From: Paroceanicella profunda
GTDB taxonomy: Bacteria > Pseudomonadota > Alphaproteobacteria > Rhodobacterales > Rhodobacteraceae
Assembly (NCBI RefSeq): GCF_005887635.2
Contig: NZ_CP040818.1
Span: 1,642,501-1,706,500, forward strand
DNA: 64,000 bases
Direction: 5' to 3'
Position numbers and translations under genes: made by a program
The notes under the pieces: generated by a model
Databases searched by the model: none
Seen by the model: the letters and a program-made list of their open reading frames with translations, nothing else
What the model was told of the DNA's origin: nothing
Shown here: piece after piece, positions 1-6,944 of the stretch
How positions within the stretch are numbered: the stretch's first letter is position 1
Layout of the letters: every line of letters begins with the position of its first letter

Positions 1-278
1 TTACCCACGACCAGGGCGCCCGGGCCCAGAAACTGTTCGCCGCCGTCGTGCTTGCCGCACTTGATGACGCGATCGCAGATGACAAGAAATACGGCAACGG
101 CGAAGAGGCCATTGCGCGCTGGGCCCGTTCCCGTGACGGCCGCGAAGTTCTGATGTGCGCCGGGATCGACCCGAACGAGCGCGTCGTCGAAGGCATGAAG
201 ACCTTCGTGCGCAAGGGCATCCGCACCTCCGTGGCCCTGAGCCGCGAAGAGCAGGAGCGTCGGGCCGAAGCGGCCTGA
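1..278 (+). CDS. Small conserved protein, 5' end cut by the window
   Basis: The frame is open from base 3 to the TGA at 276-278, so the start lies outside the window and 91 codons are visible. The visible protein is soluble, charged and without signal peptide or membrane segments. It has an alpha-helical stretch (QKLFAAVVLAALDDAIADD) followed by a region rich in Arg, Glu and Gly and a basic C-terminus. It resembles small Rhodobacterales-restricted proteins catalogued as DUF6280; this is recalled, not searched. A start at base 48 is possible but would remove the front half of the helical stretch. A terminator follows directly, so it is the last gene of its transcript. Function unknown. Confidence 0.7.
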   Translation, partial: THDQGARAQKLFAAVVLAALDDAIADDKKYGNGEEAIARWARSRDGREVLMCAGIDPNERVVEGMKTFVRKGIRTSVALSREEQERRAEAA

Positions 279-303
279 GGCAAGGGATACCGGGCTTGAG
301 AAG

Positions 304-327
304 GGGCGGGTCACGGGCCCGCCTTTC
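304..327 (+). terminator. Rho-independent terminator after the first gene
   Basis: The six-base stem GGCGGG (305-310) pairs with CCCGCC (318-323) around a 7-base loop and is followed by a T-rich stretch (TTTCTCGTCT). It lies 26 bases past the stop codon of the first gene. Confidence 0.6.
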
Positions 328-408
328 TCGTCTCCGCTCTTAAGGTTTTCCCAACTCTCCGGCCGCACCATCGCCCGTAACCGGGCTGGCCGGACGGAGG
401 AAAACCGG

Positions 409-759
409 ATGAATCTCTACCACTGCTTCATCGACCTGAAGGATGATGCCAAGGCGCTCTCCTTCGCGCTGGCGCTGGACAACTGGATGGGGCACCTGCA
501 GGCGCAGGGCACCATCCGGTCCTGGCGCCTCCTGCGCCGGAAGCTCAATCTCGCCGCGGACAGTTGTCGTGACTTCCTGCTGGAGATCGAGCTCGACGAT
601 CTCAGCCAGCTTGACCGCGCCTACCGTCTCGCCGCCAGCCAGTCCGACGATGTCGCCCGCCTCTACGGGCAGGTGTCGCAGATGATCGCGCGGGCGGATT
701 TCGGCCTGTACCGGCCCTTCCCGGACCCGGAACGCGCCGAGCGCGTCGCCCTGCTGTAG
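409..759 (+). CDS. Small conserved protein, DUF6614-like
   Basis: This is a 116-residue protein starting at an ATG with a good Shine-Dalgarno (GGAGG about 8 bases upstream). It is soluble and has no signal peptide. The N-terminus (MNLYHCFIDLKDDAKA) and the C-terminal LYRPFPDPERAERVALL match my memory of a short Rhodobacterales family catalogued as DUF6614; the central part has an Arg/Leu-rich helix followed by an acidic strand. The fold looks like a small alpha/beta barrel (a ferredoxin-like or dimeric alpha-beta type), which is only an inference from the strand-helix pattern. It is transcribed alone between a terminator and a convergent peptidase gene. No function is known. Confidence 0.75.
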   Translation: MNLYHCFIDLKDDAKALSFALALDNWMGHLQAQGTIRSWRLLRRKLNLAADSCRDFLLEIELDDLSQLDRAYRLAASQSDDVARLYGQVSQMIARADFGLYRPFPDPERAERVALL

Positions 760-928
760 ACAGGGCGCGGGCGTTCGGCGCCTTCGCGCGGATCCTTCCG
801 CCTCCATGGAGGCTGCGGAGCATCCGGCCGGCACCCGCCGGCGTGCAGCGGAAAGGGCTCCGGGCCGTCGGGTCGCCGGAGCCCGGTTGGGCGCTGGAAC
901 CCGGTCGGGCGCCGGCCGGCGGGCGCGG

Positions 929-2059
929 TCAGCCCACGATGCGCAGGCTGCGCGGGAAGCTGGTCAGGCTCTCGCCCCCCGTTTCGGTGACGACCATGTT
1001 GTCCTCGATCCGCACGCCGATGCGGCCGCTGCGGTAGAGCCCCGGTTCGATGGTGAACACCATGCCGGGTTCGAGGGCGGTGTCGTTGCCGCGCTGGATG
1101 TAGGGATCCTCGTGTACATCGAGGCCGAGACCGTGGCCGGTCTTGTGGATGATGCCGCCGGCGTGCGGCGAGGCCTCGAGCACGCGCAGCACCACGTCAT
1201 CGAGCGCGCCGCAGGTGAGCCCGGGGCGCACGGCGGCGCGGCCGGCGGCATTGGCGGCGCGCACACTCTCGTAGAAGGCGCGATCCGCGTCGCTCACCTC
1301 GCCCGCGAACACCGTGCGGGTGATGTCGGCGCGATAGCCCTGCCAGGTGCCGCCGAAATCGAACAGCAGCGCATCGCCGGCGGCGAGCGGATAATCCTGC
1401 CGGGCCACGGCATGCGGCTCCGCGGCATTGCCCGCCGCGGCGACGATGGGCGCGAAGGAGAGTTCCTGCACCCCGGCGTCGAACAGGTTGCGCACCAGGA
1501 TCCGCTCGATCTCCGCCTCCGTCATGCCCAGCCGCACCGCGCCCAGCGTTTCCTCCAGCGCGGCTTCGGACCGGCGGATCGCCTCGCGCAGATGGCCGAT
1601 GTCCTCCGCCGTCTTCAGCAGGCGGATGCGCGAAATGGCGCTCTGCGCATCGAGACAGGCGGCGGCGGGCAGGGCACGGTGCAGCGCGAACTGCTCGAAC
1701 ACCCGCATCCGCTGGCCCTCCACTCCGATGCGGTTCGGTGCGGGAATGGCATGGGCCGCGGCGGTGAAGGCGGCCTGGTAGCCCTCCTCGTCGCGCCAGA
1801 GGAACACCTCGCCCTCGAAGCCCAGACTGGCGAAGCTCGCCTCCTCCAGCGCGGGCACCACGGCGGCGGGCCGGCCCTCCAGCGGCACGAGCACCACCAG
1901 CGGGCGCTCGTTCTGGTGGAAGGCGCGGCCGAAGATGCGCATGAAGTTCGCGCCGGGCACCAGGGCCACGGCGTCGAGCCCGGCGGCCACCATCGCCTCC
2001 CTCAGAACGGCATAGCGCGGCGGGCTGTCGGTCTCGGGCGCGGTCATGGACGTCGTCAT
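929..2059 (-). CDS. M24-family metallopeptidase (Xaa-Pro peptidase/creatinase fold)
   Basis: The 376-residue protein has an N-terminal creatinase-like domain (about 15-150) and a C-terminal pita-bread M24 domain. The five expected dinuclear-metal ligands are visible in order: Asp in LLFDFGG, Asp in RADITRT, His in TGHGLGLD, Glu in FTIEPGLY and Glu in RIEDNMV. It should hydrolyse Xaa-Pro or related bonds in the cytoplasm; dipeptidase versus aminopeptidase cannot be told. The frame is open much further upstream, but ATG at 2059 is chosen because it overlaps the stop of the preceding hydratase gene as ATGA, which indicates translational coupling. The pairing with a CoA-hydratase-like gene is unusual for a housekeeping peptidase, so a specialised substrate is possible. 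Confidence 0.88.
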   Translation of the reverse strand: MTTSMTAPETDSPPRYAVLREAMVAAGLDAVALVPGANFMRIFGRAFHQNERPLVVLVPLEGRPAAVVPALEEASFASLGFEGEVFLWRDEEGYQAAFTAAAHAIPAPNRIGVEGQRMRVFEQFALHRALPAAACLDAQSAISRIRLLKTAEDIGHLREAIRRSEAALEETLGAVRLGMTEAEIERILVRNLFDAGVQELSFAPIVAAAGNAAEPHAVARQDYPLAAGDALLFDFGGTWQGYRADITRTVFAGEVSDADRAFYESVRAANAAGRAAVRPGLTCGALDDVVLRVLEASPHAGGIIHKTGHGLGLDVHEDPYIQRGNDTALEPGMVFTIEPGLYRSGRIGVRIEDNMVVTETGGESLTSFPRSLRIVG

Positions 2060-2889
2060 GCAGGATCTCCTGGTGTGGGGGAGGCGGTGGCGGTCATCGC
2101 CAGCCGCCCGTCGGGGCCGCGCACCCAGAGCGCGAGCCCGGTGCCCTCGGGGCGGGCGCAGGTCTCGAACGTCTCGGTGTGGAACACCGGGCTGGCGGCG
2201 CGGAAGCTGAAGCGCGCCAGCCGCGGCAGCATCCGGCCCGCCATGCGGATCATCAGCTGGGCCAGGATCGGCCCGTGCACCACGAGGCCCGGATAGCCTT
2301 CGACCTCGCGGCAATAGTCGATGTCGTAGTGGATGCGGTGGCCGTTGAAGGTGAGGGCGGAATAGCGGAACAGCGCCGTGCCGTCGAACCGATGGCTCTC
2401 GCGGGCGGTCTCGTCCCGCGGGGCCGGCCCCGGTTGCGGGGTGGCGTCACCGGGCCGGGGGTCTTCGCGGTAGACGATGTCCTGCTCCTCGGTGACGGCG
2501 AGGCCGTCCTCCGAGAAGATCTCGTGCCGCAGGGTGACGAAGGCGAGCGGACCGCTGCGCCCGGCCTTGCGGGTGGTCGAGAGCACGCGAGAGCGCCGCT
2601 CCGCGGGCGCGCCGATGCGCAGCGGCGCGTGCCATTCCAGCCGGCCGCCGGCCCACATGCGCCGCGGCAGCCCGGTATCGGGCAGCGCGAGGCCGGGGCG
2701 GGGGTGGCCGTCGCGGCCCAGGGCGCCGGGGGGGTGGATGTCCCAGAACTGGCACCAGTGCCAGAACGGAGGCAGCAGGTCGCCCGGGCCGGGGGGCGAG
2801 CCCGTCAGCGCGAAGGTGGCGTGCATGGCCGCGGCGCGCTCGGGGTCGATGCGGTCAGTGCGGATGCTCGGGTCTCGGGGATCGGGCAT
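2056..2889 (-). CDS. MaoC/FAS1-like acyl-CoA dehydratase (mesaconyl-C4-CoA hydratase-like)
   Basis: The 277-residue protein has two hot-dog-type halves. The N-terminal half contains LPRRMWAGGRLEWHAPLRIG and the strand VTEEQDIVYRE, and the C-terminal half contains ALTFNGHRIHYDIDYC and YPGLVVHGPILAQLM, which are typical of the FAS1-like dehydratase family that includes 3-methylfumaryl-CoA (mesaconyl-C4-CoA) hydratases. It would add or remove water on a branched or dicarboxylic acyl-CoA. ATG 2889 is preferred over the longer frame start at 2961 because a perfect AGGAG sits 5 bases before it and family members begin this way. Its stop overlaps the peptidase start, so the two genes form an operon. 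The exact substrate is not shown. Confidence 0.82.
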   Translation of the reverse strand: MPDPRDPSIRTDRIDPERAAAMHATFALTGSPPGPGDLLPPFWHWCQFWDIHPPGALGRDGHPRPGLALPDTGLPRRMWAGGRLEWHAPLRIGAPAERRSRVLSTTRKAGRSGPLAFVTLRHEIFSEDGLAVTEEQDIVYREDPRPGDATPQPGPAPRDETARESHRFDGTALFRYSALTFNGHRIHYDIDYCREVEGYPGLVVHGPILAQLMIRMAGRMLPRLARFSFRAASPVFHTETFETCARPEGTGLALWVRGPDGRLAMTATASPTPGDPA

Positions 2890-3000
2890 GGGGCTCCTCG
2901 GCGCACGGGGCTCGGGGGGAGAACGGCGCGCGGGCGTGCCGGTTCCCTCCGCTCGGGGCATTCATCGCGCGGTTGCGGCCGGGGCGCAAGCCGCCGGAGA

Positions 3001-3480
3001 TCAGCGCAGCTTCGAGGAGATCACGCCGGTATTGAACCCGCCCCAGCGCAATTCGCCGAAGAGCCGCTGGTATTCGATCTTCGGGCAGCGATCCATGATG
3101 ACCGTGACGCCCCGTGCCTCCGCCCGGGCGGCAGCGGCTTCGTCCACCACGCCGATCTGCATCCAGATGGTCTTCAATCCCTTGTCGAGCAGACAGTCCA
3201 GCGCCTCGTCGACCACGGTGCCGGCCTGGTCGGAGCGGCGGAAGATGTCCACCATTTCAACGGGCCCGGTCTCGATCCCGGCCAGCGAGGCAATCACCGG
3301 CTCCCCGAACAGCGACTCGCCGGCATAGGCCGGGTTCACCGGCAGAATCCGGAACCCCTTGAGATTCAGGTAACGCGCGACGAAATACGACGGCCTCAGC
3401 TCATTTTTGGAAACACCCACGGTGGCGATGGTGCGGGTCTCCTGAAGGATGGCGCGCAGCTGCGTGTCGGTGTAGGTCAT
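3001..3480 (-). CDS. CoA-binding domain protein (YccU-like)
   Basis: The 159-residue single-domain Rossmann protein has the CoA-binding signature: an N-terminal TIATVGVSKNELRPSYFVAR loop, then FRILPVNPAYAGESLFGEPV, and a C-terminal MDRCPKIEYQRLF. This matches the stand-alone YccU/COG1832 family, which binds CoA and has no settled physiological role. ATG 3480 (MTYTDTQ) is chosen because the upstream ATG at 3504 adds a non-conserved leader; a weak GAAAGG stands 7 bases before 3480. A strong terminator hairpin lies 50 bases upstream, so its promoter must lie between about 3481 and 3530, or it depends on readthrough from further upstream. Confidence 0.85.
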   Translation of the reverse strand: MTYTDTQLRAILQETRTIATVGVSKNELRPSYFVARYLNLKGFRILPVNPAYAGESLFGEPVIASLAGIETGPVEMVDIFRRSDQAGTVVDEALDCLLDKGLKTIWMQIGVVDEAAAARAEARGVTVIMDRCPKIEYQRLFGELRWGGFNTGVISSKLR

Positions 3481-3529
3481 GAGCGGGCCTTTCAGACGGA
3501 TCAACGGGCCAAGTGCCTGCCACGGCCCG

Positions 3530-3560
3530 AAAAAAAGGCGCCCAGGGCGTACCTGGGCGC
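3530..3560 (-). terminator. Strong intrinsic terminator
   Basis: A perfect 9-bp stem (3538-3546 with 3552-3560), a 5-base loop and a run of seven T residues on the minus strand (A-run at 3530-3536). It ends minus-strand transcription arriving from rlmB or from the AT-rich segment in between. Confidence 0.85.
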
Positions 3561-3614
3561 GAAGTCGGAACGAGGGACAGTGAGTGATGAAGCGATGATC
3601 GCTCTTTCAAACAC
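3530..3614 (-). ncRNA. Candidate small RNA with strong terminator
   Basis: The stretch 3580-3690 between the CoA-binding gene and rlmB is strikingly AT-rich for this genome. On the minus strand it carries a possible promoter (TTGTGA at 3646-3651 and TACAAT at 3621-3626, spacer a long 19 bases). About 55 bases later comes a textbook terminator: GCGCCCAGG/CCTGGGCGC stem, 5-base loop and seven Ts. The predicted transcript is about 85 nt and has a second possible stem (GAAGCG with CGCTTC). No protein fits. Alternatives are a terminator for rlmB or an attenuator of the CoA-binding gene. No known Rfam family was recognised. Confidence 0.4.
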
Positions 3615-3711
3615 CGCTTCATTGTACAACATAGACCGCCATCACTCACAATGAAAGATGCTGTAAGATTATTGTGAATGTTTTTCTAATTGCCTGTATC
3701 GCAGGCGCTTT

Positions 3712-4515
3712 TCACTGATCGGGGGAACGCCCCGCGGCGGCGAAAAGTGCGATCGCAGCGGCATTCGACACGTTGAGCGAGCCGAATTCGCCGGCGAAGG
3801 GGATGCGGACCAGCGCATCGCAGGTCTTGCGGGTGAGCTCGCGCAGCCCCGGGCCCTCGGCGCCGAGCACCAGGGCGAGGGGCTGGTCGGTTGCCCCGGC
3901 GATGCCGGCGTCGAGGGTTTTCTCCCCGTCGCCGTCCAGCCCGAGAATCATGTAGCCCATGTCCTTCAGCGCGGTCATCGCGGTGGAGAGGTTCTGCACC
4001 CTGAGATAGGGCTGGCGCTCCAGCGCGCCGGAGGCGGTCTTGGCCAGCGCGCCGGTCTCGGGCGCGGAGTGGCGGTGCGGGGCGATGACCGCCCGGGCGC
4101 CGAACACCTCGGCGGAGCGCAGGATGGCGCCGACATTGTGCGGGTCCGTCACCCGATCCAGCAGCAGCACGACCGGCCGGGCGCCGCGCGGCGCGCACAG
4201 CTCGGACACCGAGCCCCAGTCCAGCGGGGCCACTTCCAGCGCGGCCCCCTGGTGCACCGATTGCGGGTCGATCGGGGCGGAGAATTTCCGCGCGTCGGCA
4301 ATCTCCGGCTCCATGCCCGAGGCGGCGATCTCGGCGGCCAGCTTGTCGGCGGCGTTGCGGGTGACGATCAGGCGCAGGCGGCTGCGGGCGGGGTTCGCGA
4401 GCGCGTCGCGCACCGCGTGCAGGCCGAACAGCCACACGGTCTCGGCGGCGCCGGCGCGGCGCGCGCGTTCCTTGTCGATCACCCAGGAGGGTTTCTTCGG
4501 CGAACGGGGGGCCAT
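3712..4515 (-). CDS. rlmB: 23S rRNA (guanosine-2'-O-)-methyltransferase RlmB
   Basis: The 267-residue SpoU-family methyltransferase has the L30e-like substrate-binding domain at about 25-100 (VWLFGLHAVRDALANPAR) and the knotted SPOUT domain after it. All three SpoU motifs are visible: DPHNVGAILRSAEVFGA, LVLGAEGPGL and FGSLNVSNAAAIALF. The enzyme methylates the 2'-OH of G2251 in the P-loop of 23S rRNA using SAM. Length and start agree with the family. It lies next to a tRNA gene. The gene is separated from the downstream CoA-binding gene by a terminator region, so it is likely monocistronic. Confidence 0.93.
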   Translation of the reverse strand: MAPRSPKKPSWVIDKERARRAGAAETVWLFGLHAVRDALANPARSRLRLIVTRNAADKLAAEIAASGMEPEIADARKFSAPIDPQSVHQGAALEVAPLDWGSVSELCAPRGARPVVLLLDRVTDPHNVGAILRSAEVFGARAVIAPHRHSAPETGALAKTASGALERQPYLRVQNLSTAMTALKDMGYMILGLDGDGEKTLDAGIAGATDQPLALVLGAEGPGLRELTRKTCDALVRIPFAGEFGSLNVSNAAAIALFAAAGRSPDQ

Positions 4516-4566
4516 GCGTCATCCTCATGCTTGTGCGGCGTCGCCTGCTTTGGCAGCATCGCGCCC

Positions 4567-5013
4567 ATGACGCAAGCGCCCCAGTTCCGACAGGCCGGCC
4601 CGGCCGATGCCGACACGCTCCGGGCCATCGCCGAAGCCGCCTTCGCCCTCTACGTGCCGCGCATCGGCCGCCGACCCGCGCCGATGGACGCGGATTTCGC
4701 CGCTGACGCCGCCGACACGCTGCTGCTGCTGGCGCCGGACCCCTGCGGCTACCTCACCCTGAGGCGTGCGCCCGGGGAGATGGTGGTCGAGACCGTGGCG
4801 CTCCACCCGGCCTGGCAGGGCCGGGGGCTGGGCAAGCTGCTGATGGCGCGCGCGGAGGCCGAGGCGCGCGCGGCCGGGCTGGGCACGCTCTCGCTCTACA
4901 CCAATGCCGCGATGACAGAGAATCTGGCGTTCTACCCGAGGCTCGGGTTTCGCCGGACCGGGCAGCGCACCGAGGACGGCTTCGACCGTGTGTTCTTCGC
5001 CCGGGACCTGTGA
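4567..5013 (+). CDS. GNAT family N-acetyltransferase
   Basis: The 148-residue protein is a single GNAT domain. Motif A is VETVALHPAWQGRGLGKLL with the acetyl-CoA pyrophosphate loop QGRGLG, and motif B ends in ENLAFYPRLGFRRTG. It transfers an acetyl group from acetyl-CoA to an amine; the acceptor cannot be told. The frame is open far upstream, but the ATG at 4567 is the only start that gives a standard GNAT N-terminus (FRQAGPADADTLRAIAEAAF). It is divergent from rlmB, and the tRNA-Tyr promoter begins 25 bases after its stop. Confidence 0.88.
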   Translation: MTQAPQFRQAGPADADTLRAIAEAAFALYVPRIGRRPAPMDADFAADAADTLLLLAPDPCGYLTLRRAPGEMVVETVALHPAWQGRGLGKLLMARAEAEARAAGLGTLSLYTNAAMTENLAFYPRLGFRRTGQRTEDGFDRVFFARDL

Positions 5014-5038
5014 GCGGCAGAAACCTGCCAAAACCCGC

Positions 5039-5067
5039 TTGACGACCTCCGGGGACATCTTTAGACA
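5039..5067 (+). promoter_or_regulatory. tRNA-Tyr promoter
   Basis: TTGACG (5039-5044) and TAGACA (5062-5067) are separated by 17 bases and end 8 bases before the tRNA 5' end, a good sigma-70-type promoter for a stable RNA. Confidence 0.7.
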
Positions 5068-5074
5068 GCGCGGC

Positions 5075-5158
5075 GGGCGGGATGCTCTAAGGTAGGGCAG
5101 TGGACTGTAAATCCATCGCGGAGACGCACAGTGGGTTCGATTCCCACCCCGCCCACCA
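5075..5158 (+). tRNA. tRNA-Tyr (anticodon GTA)
   Basis: The 84-nt sequence folds as a class II tRNA: acceptor GGGCGGG (5075-5081) pairs with CCCGCCC (5148-5154), followed by A and an encoded CCA. The anticodon loop is CTGTAAA with GTA in the middle, there is a long variable arm (GCG-GAGA-CGC), and the T-arm is GTGGG-TTCGATT-CCCAC. Its 3' end is the attachment site of the island to the right. Confidence 0.93.
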
Positions 5159-5230
5159 CCTTCCGAAATAGCCGTTGAATACAGTGGTGTATTTCGGAAA
5201 GTGAGCCACGCGGGGCTGATCGTGGCTCAC
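5148..5230. repeat. Left attachment site (attL) with two perfect inverted repeats
   Basis: From 5148 the tRNA 3' end and following sequence recur at 14500-14566: 19 identical bases (5148-5166 = 14500-14518), then about 50 further bases with only scattered differences. Inside attL are two perfect 10-bp inverted repeats, TTCCGAAATA/TATTTCGGAA (5161-5170, 5190-5199) and GTGAGCCACG/CGTGGCTCAC (5201-5210, 5221-5230). They may be recombinase arm sites, transcription stops after the tRNA, or both. Confidence 0.8.
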
Positions 5231-5241
5231 TCGTCTGCCGG

Positions 5242-6318
5242 TCAGATGTTCACGGTACGTAACGTCTCCATCGCTGACCTGGCCAGAAGCCACCGGTTCG
5301 CCGACCTGGTGTAGACCGGGCCCGTCTTCGGGTTGGAGTGCCCGGGCACCACCATGATCTCGTGCTCCGTGCAGCCGGCCTCGGCCAGAAGCGCGCCAGC
5401 TGCCTTGCGCACGCCATGAGCCGAGCGGTCCGTCAGCCCCGCCTCCCGCGTCCATTCCTGCATCTTGTTGCCCATGCCCCCCACGGTGAACGGTCGGCCG
5501 AAGTTCGTGATCAGAAACGGCGTGCGCACCAACCGGTCACGGCCGATTGCCCGAATCCTGTTGGCAGCCGGGCCGTCGATCGCCGCTTGCAGCGGAGGGA
5601 GGATCGGGACGGTCACCGGTGCGCCTCCCTTCGTCTGGTTCCAGGAGAGCGCCGGGACGCCGTCGATCGTGCGGATATGCTCGCGCCCGAGCACCGCAAG
5701 ATCAGCTCGCCGGCAGGCGGTGAAGATCAGGAGCATCATCGCGAGGTGCGCCTTCGTGCCGAACGGGTGCGTCTTCACGAAGGCGCGCAGATCACCGGCA
5801 GTCCACGGCGTGAAGCCCTCGGTCTCGGCGGAGAGCCATTCCCCCCTTGCGTCGGATCGTCATCGGTCAGGCCGGCCCGTATCGCCCACTTGTACATCGC
5901 GCGCAGTGTCTTGAGCAGGTTGCTGGCAGCTGCCGGCGTCGGGGCGCGGGCCTCGATGATGCGCCGGATCGCGCGTGTGGGAACCCCGAAGGCCTCACGG
6001 TCTCCGTGCTCCTTCATGAGCGCGGCCAGCACGCGCTCTCTCCGGAGCAATGTTGCCGGGCTGAACTGGCCCGTCTCCACCTGCACCTTCATCGCCGCGA
6101 CGAAGCGCTCCTGCAGCCATTCCGGACTGCCGCTCTCGGTAGCGGCTGCCGGGTTGGCAGGGATCTCCTCACCCCGGCGGAGCCCGTGATAGGCGTCGAG
6201 AAACTCCTCAGAGCCCGGCTCGCCGGGCAGCGTGGTGAATGCCATTTCGGCGAAACCGGTATCGCCATGCGCCGCTCGCGGTGCGGGAGCGAACGACGTA
6301 GGGCAGGGCCACGCGCAT
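5242..6318 (-). pseudogene. Tyrosine recombinase (phage integrase), two frameshifts
   Basis: The C-terminal catalytic domain (5242 to about 5840) retains the full active-site set: Arg in TACRR, Lys in NQTKGG, HxxR in HGVRK, His in PGHSN and Tyr in VYTRS. The N-terminal SAM-like core-binding domain is in another frame up to about 6240, and the true start MRVALPYVVRSRT (ATG 6318, with GGAG before it) is in a third. The first break is at 6240/6241, where two bases seem lost. The second is the C6 run at 5841-5846, where a seventh base would restore the frame. It lies at the island edge and faces the tRNA, as usual for such elements. Two independent breaks argue for true decay, although homopolymer error could explain the second. 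Confidence 0.85.
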
Positions 6319-6319
6319 C

Positions 6320-6520
6320 TCATTCTCCGGTGAAGTCATCCCACCCTCTCGGCTTTCCCTTGCGCCGGCCCGATTCGTCCACCTTCTCGGTGATGACCTC
6401 CACCACGCCGCCGGGCTTGGTGATGATCCGCGTCACGTCGAGGCCGCACGCCTGGGCGGCCCGGATCGCCCGCGCGATCCCGGCGTCGGTGGTCTTTCCC
6501 CTGGGTGCGGCCTCGGGCAT
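6320..6520 (-). CDS. Small island protein of unknown function (66 aa)
   Basis: The protein starts at the ATG at 6520 (MPEAAPRGKTTDAGIARAI) and ends with a TGA two bases before the integrase ATG, so it was translated just ahead of the recombinase. The first 50 residues read as a helix followed by a strand-rich segment (DVTRIITKPGGVVEVITEKV), and the last 15 are basic and low complexity. Size, position and basic charge would suit a recombination directionality factor or small DNA-binding protein, but no helix-turn-helix is evident and this is only a positional guess. Its first 19 bases around the ATG are identical to those of the 34-codon ORF at 6837-6941. Confidence 0.55.
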   Translation of the reverse strand: MPEAAPRGKTTDAGIARAIRAAQACGLDVTRIITKPGGVVEVITEKVDESGRRKGKPRGWDDFTGE

Positions 6521-6858
6521 CAGTCGGCCTCCGGTCTGTTTGCGATCTCGATAAGCACGTCGGCGTGGCACGGCTCGTCGAGCGGGCGTCAGCACGCAAG
6601 ATCCTTCCCCCGTAGGTGCTCGGTAGTCTCTCTTTCGGACGGGTATGGTCTGATCTGGTAGGCCAGCATCTCGCGGAAGAACCTCACCGCGGTGGCCCTG
6701 TCGCGCACCGGCTCCTCTACAAACGTGCTCTCGGTGCTGAGGCAGCGCACTCCCCCGACCTCGATCGGGTTTCCCCAGCGCCCGGGCCGGGAGACTACAA
6801 CGGTGCCCTCCGGCTTCTGCCATCCCTTGGTGCGCTTCAATTTGACGCGACGTGCCAT
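6520..6858 (-). pseudogene. DUF4326-domain protein with in-frame premature TGA
   Basis: The frame from ATG 6858 gives MARRVKLKRTKGWQ, then the DUF4326 signature (SRPGRWGNPIEVGG, a helix with RATAVRFFREMLAYQ, and LRGKDLAC). In the family the next residues are Trp-Cys-Pro. Here the Trp codon is TGA at 6589-6591, and the same frame then continues for 22 sense codons (RPLDEPCHADVLIEIANRPE) to a TGA that overlaps the ATG of the next gene. The downstream part is therefore intact and only one codon stops translation. The biochemical role of DUF4326 is not established; it is common in phages and mobile elements. Confidence 0.8.
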
Positions 6859-6941
6859 CCGGAGGCCTCCTTGTTCTGCCCAAGGATTGCCTTGGCGAGT
6901 TGACGGACGCGCGTCTCATCCACTGGCGCGGCCTCGGGCAT
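6837..6941 (-). CDS. Very short island ORF (34 aa)
   Basis: An ATG at 6941 opens 34 codons (MPEAAPVDETRVRQLAKAIL) ending at a TGA that overlaps the start of the DUF4326 gene. The ATG context (GACTGATGCCCGAGGCCGC) is an exact copy of that of the 66-residue gene at 6320-6520, and a helical segment follows. The tight packing between neighbours supports translation, but the length makes it uncertain. Confidence 0.35.
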   Translation of the reverse strand: MPEAAPVDETRVRQLAKAILGQNKEASGWHVASN

Positions 6942-6944
6942 CAG

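Noticed and set aside
806..2296. A 496-codon plus-strand ORF over the peptidase gene
   Set aside because: Antisense shadow; the minus-strand frame contains all five M24 metal ligands.
6589..6591. TGA as a selenocysteine codon in the DUF4326 gene
   Set aside because: The family has Trp at this position, not Cys, and no hairpin typical of a bacterial SECIS was seen right after it.
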